From Apricaphanius iberus (Eukaryota > Chordata > Actinopteri > Cyprinodontiformes > Aphaniidae), in NCBI GenBank assembly GCA_028564705.1, contig JAPXFQ010000166.1, forward strand, positions 124,001-188,000: a stretch of 64,000 nt of DNA, in the 5' to 3' direction. A program made the position numbers and the translations under genes. The notes beneath the pieces were generated by a model that had not been told where the DNA came from, made no database searches, and worked only from the letters and a program-made list of their open reading frames with translations. Shown one piece after another: positions 20,791 to 31,680 of the stretch (its first letter is position 1; each line of letters starts with the position of its first letter).

Positions 20791-21835
20791 AAGAGCCCAA
20801 TGCACTGCTGTTTTGCCAAGCAGACTGGGTGTTACCCAGGATATGACAATCCTAAGTGGTTAAGTGGAGAGCAACTGGAATTCTTGTCTTGTTCCTTGAG
20901 GAAGTTACGTCTTTCATCCAAAAGGCTTCTTTAGCTCGGAACATTGGTGGAAATAAGCTTCAGTTTCCCTAGCCTTTTATTTAAGGCTCTGGTTAATGTT
21001 TTTTATTTACCTAACACCTACTTTGCAGCCCTGATCCATCTTCCAATGTTTTTTTGAGCAATTCTCATCTTGGGACATGTAACCAAAACAACTTAAATTA
21101 GAATATGTTTGGACTGCGAAGGAACTATTGGCACATTTCCTCTGTCGGAATTTCAGTATACCAGGCCACTTCCGAGGAAATACTCCAAGACTGGTACTTG
21201 GTTGTTTCCTGAAGTGGCTTGAGTGAAGTGGAGACATGTATGTACTATAGAAGTCTGTTTAAATTACCCCGAAGTTCCGATAGTGGAAACGTGCCTATTA
21301 GCCCAAACATTGAACAAAGGGCCAGTGACTTGCACCATCAGTGACTTCAATAGCCTTACTAGTGTGATTGATCCGATTAGAATTTGTAAGCCTGCTAAGT
21401 TGCAACCTTGTTCAGAGCTGAAGATGCATTTTGGATAAGATATGAAATGTCTTCAAGAAGCAATAGAATATTCATTGACTTCTGCTAAAGTACTTTAACT
21501 GAACACATTGAATAAGTACATCATATTGACAGGGAAAAATAGTAGTGATATGTCTCAGGTAGCTATGCTGAATCAGAGAACAAAACGACTTAGCTTAGTT
21601 TGTGAAAACCTGCAGTTGACCTAATATTTCTGATAGAGAATGTCGGCTATCAATTCATGACATTAGGCAAAAGCTTATTCAGTGATACAGAAGTACAACG
21701 ATCCATAGCAAAGCACACCAGCAAATCAATGTTTTCTCAGAAACCCTTGACTGCAGTTGTGGTACAAGTTTCACAACCAGTTATTAGGTGAAGGTCTTCA
21801 CAGATCTTCACAGGTATACCTAAAAAAATCAATCA
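20790..21835. other. Intergenic DNA, no gene seen
   Basis: Only short open frames without domain-like composition. Nothing was recognised. Confidence 0.5.
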
Positions 21836-21837
21836 GA

Positions 21838-22309
21838 CAGTGCAGCTGATCCAAAACGCTTCTGCTCGTTATCTCACTAGAACCAAGAAACTAGAGCACA
21901 TCACCCCAGTTCTAAACTCTTTCCACTTGCTCCCTGTAGCTCAGAGAATAGACTTCAAAGTGATTTTATTAGTCTATAAATCATTGAATGGGTTAGCACC
22001 AGAGTACATTAGAGATCTGGTATCGTGGTACAAACCATCAAGATGACTTAGGTTCTCCAGCTCTAGTCCTTAGAACCACTGAACTCTTTTAAATCTAAAA
22101 TTAAAACCTACCTATTTAGAATCGCCTATGAGTAACTGATCCTATTATTGTTTTTTACTTGTCTTATTGTAAATGCTTTCTTGTATTTTCATATTCAAAT
22201 TGATTTATGCTCTCTTTTCTGTGTTCTAATTTTAACCATGTAAAGCACCTTGAATTGCCTTGTATTGAAAGTGTGCTATACAAATAAAATGACATTGCCT
22301 TGCCTTGAA
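21838..22309 (+). mobile_element. 5'-truncated L2-type LINE, second family
   Basis: The frame at about 21840-22046 encodes the end of an L2-type ORF2: LIQNASARYLTRTKKLEHITPVL, then LPVAQRIDFKVILLVYKSLNGLAPEYI. These are the conserved post-RT blocks also seen at 18370-18540 and 47310-47460. The 3' UTR ends GTAAAGCACCTTGAATTGCC, GTGCTATACAAATAAAATG and a short TGCCT-type tandem tail. The ORF2 C-terminus is damaged after 22040. It has a different tail from the LINE at 14.5 kb, so it is another family. Confidence 0.85.
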
Positions 22310-23545
22310 GAAGGTAATTAGTTTTTACACAGAGCCAACCTGGCACTCTATAAAAACTGTCTGTATGTGTAAAAATCACATATTTTAACTGAATTGTATA
22401 ATATATAAAATCTAATTATCTTCTCATATCTTGAGAACCTTGAAAGGTGAGACACAAACTCCTGTTTTGATCAGATTTTTTGAACAGTAAAAGAAATCAC
22501 ACAAGATGCACTTAAATCAGCTGATATTTACATTATTTTAGAATTGTGTTTCTGCTGATGGCATATTTTACCATCCATAGATTAATATCAGTATCTTTTC
22601 TGAAAAAGACAAGCTCACATTAATTGCCACTAGGAGTTAATAAGAAAATCATAATATTAAATTTAATTTGAGGCCAATGTATCGGTGTGTAGACAAGTGT
22701 ATGTTTTGGTAATACTATGTCTGTATTTTGACTAAAAGACTTCAATATCACTGAAATCTCAACACAAGGTACTGCCCTATTAAAAATGGTTTATACTTTC
22801 ATATATAAATTAAAAAATGTTTCTTATTTAGTCTTTGTTTTAGTGAAATAATCACAGTGAAAAGCCTTAAATAACACAAATAAAAAATTTTGCATTTTGC
22901 TGTGTAATACCTAACAGTGATGAAATTTAAAACCTCAAACATTTTAATTTTCTTTGATGGAGTTTTTTGAGGCTCTGGATCCCATTGCAGAACACTGAGT
23001 CATGTAATGGTGAGCAAGGGCTTATTTTTTTAATTATTGAGGAATTAGAGGCTAGGACTAGTTTATTTGTGAATCCTGTGCACTGAGGAAACATTTCTTA
23101 GAAAGAAGCTTTTGTTGGCATAACTGCTGTGCAGTAAATTTAAAAACATCACATAATACTCTAAGATTCATCAAGCCTATTTTGAAATTTCTGATTTTAT
23201 GAAATTTTAAAAATTACACAAAAAGGAGAGAAAAGGCATTGCAATTTAATAATAAACATTGCAAAGGCAAAATTACTAAATTATCCACTGAAATGAATGA
23301 ACACTGTAAATCCCAAAAACACAGCGTGATTATGCTCACTAGACAATTTGATGCAGAATGTCCATAATGGAAATGATACTTAGATTTAGTAGATTAAAGA
23401 TGTTCATACGAACATAATGTATCATGTGGAATTAAATAGTTTATTAAACAGAAAAGGTTTTCTCAACTACATCTGATTTCATGCAACTACTGAAAATTTG
23501 CTTGATAGAGGTTCACCTCAACAATGTATATTTAAGGTTTGACTG
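22310..23545. other. AT-rich intergenic DNA, no gene seen
   Basis: No coding region or recognisable repeat. Confidence 0.55.
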
Positions 23546-23548
23546 CAG

Positions 23549-23942
23549 GGCTGCACAGTGAAGCAGTTGATAGCACTGCTGGCTTGCAGCGAGAAAGTCC
23601 TGGGTTCATATACTGACCTGAGGTCTTTCTGCATGGAGTTTGCACGTTTTCTTTGTGCCTGTGTGAGTTCCCTCCATGTGCTGGCATCTCCCCCAGTCCA
23701 CAAACATGACAGGTAGGTTATTTTGTCTCTCTAAATTGTCCTCAAGTGTGAGTTTGTGCTTGCATAGTTGTTTGTGCTGTGCATCTCTGTGTTGCCCTGC
23801 GATGGACTGGCGACGTGTCCAGTGTCTACCCTTCTTCTTGACCAGTGGCTTCTGTAGATGGGCACCAGCCCCCACAACCTCCCCGCAACCCTGCATATGG
23901 CTGTATAAATAAATATAAATAATGATGGATGGATGGATGGAC
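23549..23942 (+). repeat. tRNA-derived SINE, full length
   Basis: The tRNA-like head is GGCTGCACAGTGAAGCAGTT (box A area) and GGGTTCATATACTGA (degenerate box B). The body has TCTTTCTGCATGGAGTTTGC, CCAGTCCACAAACATGACA, TTGCCCTGCGATGGACTGGC and GATGGGCACCAGCC. It ends in a GGAT tetranucleotide tail, which suggests mobilisation by a LINE with a similar tail. The same family occurs at 9.46 kb, 43.6 kb and 58.1 kb. Confidence 0.75.
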
Positions 23943-23944
23943 AA

Positions 23945-25740
23945 CAAAACAGGCAAGATCAAACAAGGTTTTCAGAACCTGAATAAAGTTTTTGCTGATG
24001 ATTCACATGACAGTTTACCCGCCCAACATATTTTTTTATTTATTCTTTATTTTTATTTTACTATTTAAGATAAAAAAGATTGGTTTTCTTTATTATCTTT
24101 AAAACTTTAGTTGTTAAGTGTTGAATGGTGCCTTCTGAGAATCAATGACAGAGAAATCCATAGCATCTGGATGACTGTGCAATATGTAAATGGATATTTA
24201 CTGGGCATACTTTAAGGTATACAGAACAAATATTTTTTGCAGGTCAAATATAATTTCCCAAGTCTTCTACATCCCACCATGCTTGTCCAAACAAATGCCA
24301 GAACACAAGGGGAGGGAAGGTCAGTGTTCAGTGTAAATGCATTTAACTCCTTGGACAAACCTCTGCTACATCCCTATAGCTATAGCCTCAAAGTCATTTT
24401 AGACAGAACTGACAGGCTAATCTTTCCCCTCCCAGGCACTCAGTGAAATGATGCCTCCTCCTAAGGCTTCAGATCCCTCTGTCCTAACATCTTTCCTCTC
24501 ATACAAGTAGAAATACAAACTCACTGTGGCATATTGGCACAATGCCGATGTTTTTAAGATCAAATGTGAAGCCTGAAATAAAGCTTCACATGCAACTGAA
24601 ACACACACCCAAAAGCACATACATAGAAAGGAGTGCATAGCACACGAGACTGCTGTACAATGGCTGTCACAGGTCCATTTCAATAATCCCCAGCATGTAT
24701 GTTTAATAGTGAGAGCCCAACAGGAAATGATCAGCAAATGAAATGAAGCAGAGGGTTATTACGTACTACTGTGGTGTCAGCCTGGGCCTCCTCACCATTA
24801 ATTTTATCGTAACTCATTTCTGCACCCAGAGTGGAAAAGATTTAATGTTTCCATTCTCCACTCCTGTTCTGCATGACAAATTTTTTTAATAAACATATAC
24901 TGGGTCATAATAAAGTAATAATAATCCTACCAGTCACCTTATATCACTTTCGTTAAATTTTCCCCTAAGCCAGCACTTGTTACAGTGACAATTACATGGT
25001 GGCCGATCCTCTGCAAAGCAAACACAATGGGCAGATTTAATATAGTTTGTAAATATGATTAGTGTGCTGTTATGTTACTGCACTACACAATTTATTTATT
25101 TCCTCTAGCCTTCGTACAGTAGAGGATCAGCATTAAATCAAGATTTTGCTCTTTTTTCCCCTTCCTGCTCTCTTCTTTCAAAATGCCTCCCTGCGCTCCC
25201 CTTCACAACTTAATGAAAAACATTGTTGACCGTTAATATTCCACGGATCAATCACCATTTTTAATTTTGCGGATAAATGCGCTATTGTGAAACCTTCAAA
25301 GATCTCCCCCACCTTGTGTGTATGTTGTAGTCAGACTGAGTGTGTGTGTCTTAATGCAGGAGTGCAGGTTTTATGTGACTGCAGACTGATTTCTTAGAGG
25401 AAGAGAGAGAATGTGTTCCCATAATAGCTTACGGTTATTTAAAGGGGCAATTTTATGCTACATTTCAATTATTGTCAAAATGTTTTTTCTCTTCTCTTTA
25501 GCTACTGAAGTCATTCTCAACAGGGAAATATTCTTAGGAGAAATACATCAGAATGATTGTGCTTGTGTGTTTTAAATACAACATTGTTACAGTATAGCAA
25601 CTTCATGAACTTCAACAAATGATGGAAATAAATTCAGGCTATGAGAAACTGACAGACATTTTTGACTGAATTGCCCTATGATGGTGGAAATTATTTTGAA
25701 TGATATTTCCAGGAGTCCATGTTGTTATTTTTAAATACCA
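23945..25740. other. Intergenic DNA; possible conserved non-coding sequence at 24.75-25.33 kb
   Basis: No gene was recognised. The stretch 24755-25330 is free of recognisable repeats and has AT-core motifs (CATTAATTTTATC, GTTAATATTCCACGG, ATTAAATCAAG). It is a candidate for conservation testing only. Confidence 0.4.
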
Positions 25741-25743
25741 GCA

Positions 25744-25790
25744 TACACTATGTTGCAAAAGTATTTGGACCCCATATAGAGTATATTTTT
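25744..25790 (+). repeat. Tc1/mariner terminal-repeat remnant
   Basis: TACACTATGTTGCAAAAGTA followed by TTTGGACCCC closely resembles the terminal inverted repeat of a fish Tc1 family, which begins TACACTATATTGCCAAAAGT. It is preceded by CA and begins with TA as expected. No transposase is recognisable next to it. Confidence 0.5.
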
Positions 25791-26049
25791 TTCAGGAGAT
25801 GCATTATTAGACATGTGCAACAGCCATAACCCATAGCTAACAAATTAAACCTCACATCTGAAAATCAACATGGAAAATATGTCTAATATATTAGACAACA
25901 ATGAAAATGCTATAACATTTTTTACGTCTGCTTTGTTCTCTTTAGTGTCACTACAGTTCTAGAGTCAATGCACATAAATAGGCTCAAGTTTGTGTGAAAC
26001 TTCTCAAATCAAGAACAGGTAATCACGCTTTTTTACCACTTAAATCTGT

Positions 26050-27663
26050 TATGACAGAGCAAAAAAACCTTCACAGCCGAAGAGGAAAACTGTACAAGTC
26101 GAACAACCAAATAAATGTTCGTCAGTGTGTACATGTACATCTAAATCAATTAAATGTGGTTTACTAAACATAAGATCTCTCCCCTCAAAAACACTCTTAG
26201 TAAATGACTTAATTTGTGAAAATAATATTGATTTGTTTTGTCTTGCAGAGACATGGTTGCAGGAAGAGGACCATGTCACAATAAATGAGTCAACTCCCCC
26301 TAGCTACTTAAACTTTAGTGTCCCTCGAAGTACTGGTCGAGGAGGTGGAGTAGCAACTATCTTTCATTCCGATTTACTAATTAATCTCCAAAAAAATAAT
26401 AGTTACAGTTCCTTTGAGCATCTAGTTTTTAGCTTTCCTCATACACATAACAAAGCAGTAAAGCCACTTTTGTTTGTGGTCTTATATCGTCCACCAGGAC
26501 CTTATTCTCAATTTTTAGATCAGATTTCAGATTTTCTATCTGACTTAGTTTTAAACACTGATAAAGTCATTATAGTCGGAGACTTCAATATTCATGTTGA
26601 TAATGAAAGTGATAGTCTAAATACAGCTTTTAACACTATCCTAGACTCAATAGGCTTTACTCAAAATGTGCAGGGACCAACACATTCTTGTCACCACACT
26701 TTAGATCTTGTGCTGACTTATGGCATTGACTGTGAAGAAATAACAGTCTTTCCACATAACCCTATCCTGTCTGATCATTTCCTTATCACTTTTAAACTTA
26801 CTCTAATGGATCATATCAAACCTGAAAGAAAACTTCATTATACCAGAACGTTATCAGACAACGCTGTAGCAAATTTTAAAGAAGCTCTTCCAACTTTAAT
26901 TTCCTCAGTTTATAAATGCAGAACAGAAAACAGTGATTTAACTCGTGACCCCTCACAACTTGACATTTTAGTTCATAGCGTTAATTCCTCCCTGCGTCGG
27001 GCAATAGACAAAGTTGCCCCCTTGAAAAGGAAGGTGGCTAGCCATAGAAGATTAACTCCCTGGTTTAATTTAGAGCTACGTACCCTAAAGCAGAATGTTA
27101 GAAAACTAGAGAGAAAATGGCGCTCCACGCATTTACATGATTCCTTTTTAATATGGAAAAATAGTTTATTGCTATATAAAAAGAGCCTTCACACAGCTAG
27201 AACAGCATATTATTCATCTTTAATCGAGGAGAATAAAAATAATCCTAGGTTTCTTTTTAATACAGTTGCCAAACTCACACAGGATCATAGCTCTATCGAG
27301 CCAACCATTCCACAAGCTCTAAGCAGTGACGACTTCATGCAATTCTTTATAAATAAAATAGACTCTATAAAAAATAAGATAATTGGGAACCTAAATCAAT
27401 CTATGGCAATAATTGACCTAATACTTGAGCTGATGAGAATGTGATTCTTTATCAAAGTTTACATATTCTGTAAAAAAATAAAATTTTCATATGAATTTTA
27501 TACAAGTGGTACGCTGCACTGCGTAAGCCGCATTACGTCATTTCCTGTTGTCAGAGCAGAAACCTTCACCGCTGAGTCTCCGGAGGCAAACTATGCAAGT
27601 CAAACACCTAAAGAAATGTACCTCAATGTGTTCATGTAAATGAAGCTATGGCAATAGCTGGTC
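26050..27663 (+). repeat. Diverged direct duplication interrupted by a LINE fragment
   Basis: Unit A (26050-26140, continuing at 27401-27418) and unit B (27549-27663) share CAGAGCA, AACCTTCAC, AACTGTACAAGTC or AACTATGCAAGTC, AATGTGT-CATGTA and CTATGGCAATA. Without the inserted LINE fragment the units would be about 250 bp apart. The unit is of unknown identity. Confidence 0.65.
26125..27444 (+). pseudogene. L2 LINE internal fragment encoding the endonuclease
   Basis: The segment 26143-27391 is nearly identical to 15881-17127 of the LINE at 14.5 kb. It contains the whole AP endonuclease region ([30 protein letters not shown]) and part of the linker towards the reverse transcriptase. The RT and 3' end are missing, as are ORF1 and the 5' end. 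It does not have the 2-bp deletion, so it is open for 439 codons, starting in flanking sequence with no ATG before the end of the endonuclease. CTAAATCAAT is found at both edges (26141-26150 and 27391-27400). Eight of these bases also belong to the LINE on the left, so target duplication and microhomology joining are both possible. Confidence 0.88.
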
Positions 27664-27691
27664 ACACCCTGTCCAAATTATTGTCCTCACC

Positions 27692-27946
27692 TGTCATGCC
27701 TCACTCCTTTATTATTTGCACCTGTGTTATCCTGAACCTCCAGGGCTCTGCCCCTGATTAATCATTGTTTCCACCTGTTCCTCCTTGGTTCTCCCCTCAT
27801 TTAAGATCCAGCGAGGCCTTCTATCCTCGCTGGATCATTGATTGTGTCATGCCTTTTGTTGCTGCAGCTCATTAAAACCACCTCACCTGAGTTCTGCTTC
27901 TGCGTCTGGGTCCTTCGTCTCCCACGCTGCAGCACAAATCCTGACA
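27692..27946 (+). mobile_element. Solo-LTR-like element
   Basis: This 255-bp element begins TGTCATGCC and ends CCTGACA, giving TG...CA ends with the inverted TGTCA/TGACA seen in LTRs. It is flanked by a perfect 5-bp direct repeat TCACC (27687-27691 and 27947-27951). Inside are a TATA-like TTTAAG (near 27801) and an ATTAAA polyadenylation-type signal (near 27871) in the expected order for plus orientation. No internal retroelement coding lies nearby, so it is a recombined solo LTR or a similar short element. The family is not assigned. Confidence 0.6.
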
Positions 27947-27974
27947 TCACCTGTTTCTCCAATATGTCACACCT

Positions 27975-28080
27975 CAATCAATCAATCAATCAAACTTTAT
28001 TTGTACAGCGCTTTCATACAAAAATAGGCAGTATGCTATACAGAATAAAAATTACCCCATATTACCTCACATTACCCCTG
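27975..28080 (-). repeat. 3' end of an L2-group LINE or its SINE
   Basis: An AATC tandem tail is followed by AAACTTTATTTGTACAGCGC and TTTCATAC on the plus strand. This is the complement of a LINE 3' end with GCGCTGTACAAATAAAGTTT. Only the terminal part is present. Confidence 0.65.
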
Positions 28081-28089
28081 CTTATGAGT

Positions 28090-28610
28090 ACACTGTCCTT
28101 CCTTGGTCAAACAAAACCGTTGAATGGAACAGACTTACCTCATGTGAAGGTGGCTGCACGCTTAAACGCTGTTTTACGTCACTTCCATCGTAGTAGTATA
28201 GTAGTATAGAAGCATTCCTGGAGCCATGGAACTAGAAAGGTATAAAAAGTGTTTTACTTTTTTTAACCGTGTATAGGTTGATTAAATCAAATGTGTAAGC
28301 GAGTTAGTACCTGGTAGCTATCAATGCAACTAACCAACAATATATAACTGCTTTGGATATGATAAAAAAAATAAACAAATAAAAAAAGCTATAAAAACAA
28401 AAATTCAGATATAAGCCCAGTAGCTACAATTATCTGACTTCCATTTAAACTGGAAATTTGTCCCCGAATTAGCTGCTGCTGGCTCCTACCGAACTGTATT
28501 TTTTGGGACATTTTCTGACCAAGGGTAGACATCAAGGCAGTTAGCTAAACAGCAGACAAACAGAGGATCGATAGCACACGAACATTGGAACACGCCTTAG
28601 GACACTGACC
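28090..28610. other. Intergenic DNA, no gene seen
   Basis: AT-rich sequence without recognisable coding or repeat content. Confidence 0.45.
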
Positions 28611-28619
28611 ACTTTTCTT

Positions 28620-28910
28620 TACTCTGCTACTTTGCTCTTGTACTAATCTACAGTTGTTTCTCTCTCCACAGAAGCTACACGCGATCTAGAAGCTATCCTG
28701 CCCTATTGGATGGCGAGCATCGACTTGGGTGATGCTCTCAGTCTCTGAACGTCTTCCATGTCCTGTTGTCAACTTTTTGCTTTCTTCAATATAGAAAGTG
28801 CTCATACTTTAGTTCATTTTGTTCCTTCTGTGTCTCTGCTCTGTCTTCTCAAACCCTCAGCTGGGGAGTTTTTCCTCTCCACTGTCATTACATGCTTGCT
28901 TAGTATGAGT
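28620..28910 (+). repeat. Diverged L2 3' UTR fragment
   Basis: Blocks TTCTGTGTCTCTGCTCTGTC, GGGGAGTTTTTCCTCTCCAC, TGTC-TTACATGCTTGCT and AGTATGAG match, in order, the 3' UTR of the LINE at 19590-19740. It is interrupted before the terminal tail by a TG microsatellite and the Tc1 relict. Confidence 0.6.
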
Positions 28911-28914
28911 GTAC

Positions 28915-28921
28915 ATGTGTG

Positions 28922-28952
<31 letters not shown>
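28915..28952. repeat. (TG)n microsatellite
   Basis: TG tract of about 38 bp with one C interruption. Confidence 0.95.
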
Positions 28953-28969
28953 TAAGAAACCCTCCTGGT

Positions 28970-29955
28970 CCCCACTCATTCCTTTTTGGACCCATTACCT
29001 GCATAAAAGACACCTGTCCAAACACTCAAACAAACTCCAAACTTTCCACAGTGACCAAGACCATAGAGATGTGCAAGGACATCAGGGATAAAATTGTAGA
29101 ACTGCACTAGGCTAGGATGGCCTACAGGACAATAGGCAAGCAGCTTGGTGAGAAGGCAGAAACTTTTGCTTCAATAAGTAGAAACAGTGAGGGATGAGCC
29201 CAGAACTACATGGCAGGACCTGGTGAATGACCTGAATAGAGCTGGGACCACAGTCTAAAAGAAAACCATCAGTAACACACTTCGCCGTTATGGATTAAAA
29301 TCCTGCAGTGCACACAAGGTCCCCCTGCTCAATCCGGGTGCATGTCAAGGCCCGTCTGAAGTTTTCCAAGGACCATCTGGATGATCCAGAGAAGGAATGG
29401 GAGAAGTCCATGTGGTCTGATTAGACAAAAGTGGAGCATTTGGTCTAAACTCCACTCGACGTGTTTGGACAAAGAAGAAAAATGAATGCATCCCCAAGAA
29501 CACCATCCCAACTGTGAAGCATGGAGGTGGGAACATCAATCTTTGGGGATGCTTTTCTGCAAAGGGGGTGGTACGCCTGCACCGTATTGAGGGAAGGATG
29601 GATGGTGCCATGTATCGTGAGATCTTGGCCAACAATCTCCTTCCCTCAATAAGAGCATTGAAGATGGGTCGTGGCTGGGTCTTCCAGCATTACAATGACC
29701 TGAAACACACAGCCAGGACAACTAAGGAGCGGCTCCGTAGGAAGCATCTCAAGGTTCTGGGTTGGCTTAGCCAGTCTGCAGACCTGAAGCCAATAGAAAA
29801 TCTTTAAAGATAGCTGAAAGTCTGTAGAGCCCAGCGACAGCCCTGAAACCTGAACACTCTGCAGAAGATCTGTATGAAGGAGTTGGCCATAATCCCTGCG
29901 GCAGTGTGCAAACCTGGTGAAGAACTACAGCAAATGTCTGATCTCTGCAACGAAA
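28970..29955 (+). pseudogene. Tc1-like transposase, nearly complete but inactivated
   Basis: In order on the plus strand come the N-terminal helix-turn-helix region (MCKDIRDKIVELH near 29070, AYRTIGKQLGEKA near 29120), RDEPRTTWQDLVND, the WSDETK block, a [14 protein letters not shown] block near 29525, [20 protein letters not shown] near 29590, and QH-ND-KHTA near 29690. A degenerate [10 protein letters not shown] near 29780 and the C-terminal LVKNYSKCL region follow. Defects include a stop in place of the Glu of WSDETK (TGATTAGACA near 29420), a stop after IENL and a partly deleted N-terminal half. It is the same family as the pieces at 38.2 and 39.4 kb. Confidence 0.85.
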
Positions 29956-30189
29956 GTAAAGCTTGAAAAGTTGATGGAGCGATCAGAGCATCTCACTTTA
30001 TGATGGCACCTGTAGTTGATGTCCTGTTAGGAGATTTGAGCTCCAATGCGGCCAAAGAGGGGGTACAATTGGCCGTTGGATAGACAGAAGTAGCACTAAA
30101 AGCAAACCTCATCCATAAGCAGCTCCAGGAGCAAATGGTTAAACTCCCCAAACTCAGAAAGCATCTGAAGAATGGGCACTGATACACCC

Positions 30190-30960
30190 GATGTCTGCAA
30201 CACTTTTGAATGGCCTTTTCCTGACCATCCCTTCTGCTGCTACGCCTTTTTCTTCCACACTTTTCCCTTCTATATAACTTTCTGTTAATGTGCTTTGATA
30301 CAGCACCTTTGGAGCATGCAACTTCTTTTGCAATTACCTTTTGAGGCTCTGCCTCCTTATGTAGAGGGTCAGTTATGCAGTATTCCCGATTACAGTGATC
30401 CTACTGAAGCAGACTAGGGCTGCATCCGAATACCCCTAATATGCCTACTATTAGTAGGCGAGCGATGTAGTACATCCGAATCCCTAGTATGGATTGTCCA
30501 AGTAGGCATAAAGTTCCAGGATGTGTACTACCGCCACAGTGAAATCCGATGTATGCTACGCTATCCCATAATATAACGGAAGCCCCAAAATCATAGAAGA
30601 AGAGTGACGTCGGCAATGCCGAGGACGGGACCACAGGTGACGTATGAAACGTAAATATCCCAGTAAAATGGTGGAGCAGTACGTCCGATTTTATGCCTGC
30701 TACACACTCGTTTGCAACGCAGTACTTACTCGATCAACAGGCAAGAAGTAGCTACTAGTAGTATGTAGTAAATACTATAGAATTCGGATTCAGTGTAAGA
30801 GACCATTTAGAGCCTCAAGAACCCTTTGCAGCTGTTTTGGATTAATTAGCTGTTTAGAGTGTAACACTTTGAGCCTAAAATATTGAACCTTTTTATTACA
30901 ATATTCAAATTTTCTGATATTTTAAATCTTTGGTTTTCATAAGCTGTAAACCATACTTTC
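30190..30960 (-). pseudogene. Tc1-like relict, N-terminal region, split by a MITE
   Basis: On the minus strand, 30400-30200 encodes a Tc1-type N-terminal domain: AKEVACSKGAVSKHINRKL, then KCGRKRRSSRRD, a helix-turn-helix and basic linker, followed by QKAIQK-like residues with frame damage. The non-coding 5' part resumes at 30797 with GAGACCATTTAGAGCC and continues to about 30960 (TTTTCATAAGCTGTAAACCA). The interruption is a 379-bp MITE. The piece at 57.70-57.80 kb belongs to the same family. Confidence 0.65.
30417..30795. mobile_element. MITE with inverted ends, TA-flanked
   Basis: The left end GGGCTGCATCCGAATACCC and the right end, whose complement reads CACTGAATCCGAATTC, share CATCCGAAT or AATCCGAAT. 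The similarity continues inward (TACTATTAGTAG and its complement CTACTAGTAGTA). TA flanks both sides (30415-30416 and 30796-30797). The Tc1 relict around it reads through cleanly when this segment is removed. There is no coding capacity. Confidence 0.65.
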
Positions 30961-31090
30961 TTGATTGTAAACTTAACCTATTTAACTTTAAAAGTTTTTT
31001 TTGAAGCAGGCCTTAAAAAGTTGTTCTTTTTTCAACCTGGACCTTATTTTTAGAAAATACTACGTTCATTAACTTTTTCAGTTCAGAAAA

Positions 31091-31120
31091 TGGATGGATG
31101 GATGGATGGATGGATGGATG
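31091..31120. repeat. (GGAT)n microsatellite
   Basis: Seven to eight TGGA units. Such tracts are the tails of SINE/RTE-type repeats in fish, but no body was recognised here. Confidence 0.85.
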
Positions 31121-31680
31121 AACTCACCCAGACAACTTTGGAGATACTTTGAGCTATTCAGCAGGACTTTATACTGAGCCTCAATCAGCGTACAGTATAT
31201 CCATATAATAGAAGTCAATGAGGGGCAGGCGTTAGCCTCCTGTAATAAGGCATTATCTGCCCCAAAACACATTAATTTAACCATGTTTTATTATGAGTAG
31301 TTAGCAATATTCCCCTGTGAGTTCAAAACGTCTCAGAGGTGCTAAGGTATTAGCATCTGGGGTTTTTCCAGGCTTTTAATGTAAGCTATTGCAACTACAC
31401 TAACCTGGAAGTTGAACAGCCATTGCTTATTACAGCTATATTCTTTGTAGGTTGCGGAAAGGGAGCCAATAGAAGCTGAAGTCAGTCCAATTGGTCATTC
31501 GGTTTGTGCAATTTGGAAGCATGTAAACATGAACCATGTTGATTTCTGCATGTTGATTTCTGCATTAGTGCTGTCTAACCGACCACCGTAGATCACTGAA
31601 AGTCCTGCTCAGACTACAGCTGGGATGGTGAACAGCAGGGCCTATTTGTAATCCTGCCATACTGTATGTGGAATTGGAAA

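Noticed and set aside
28758..29110. Val/Cys-rich open frames
   Set aside because: They are translations of a TG microsatellite and flanking L2 3' UTR and Tc1 sequence.
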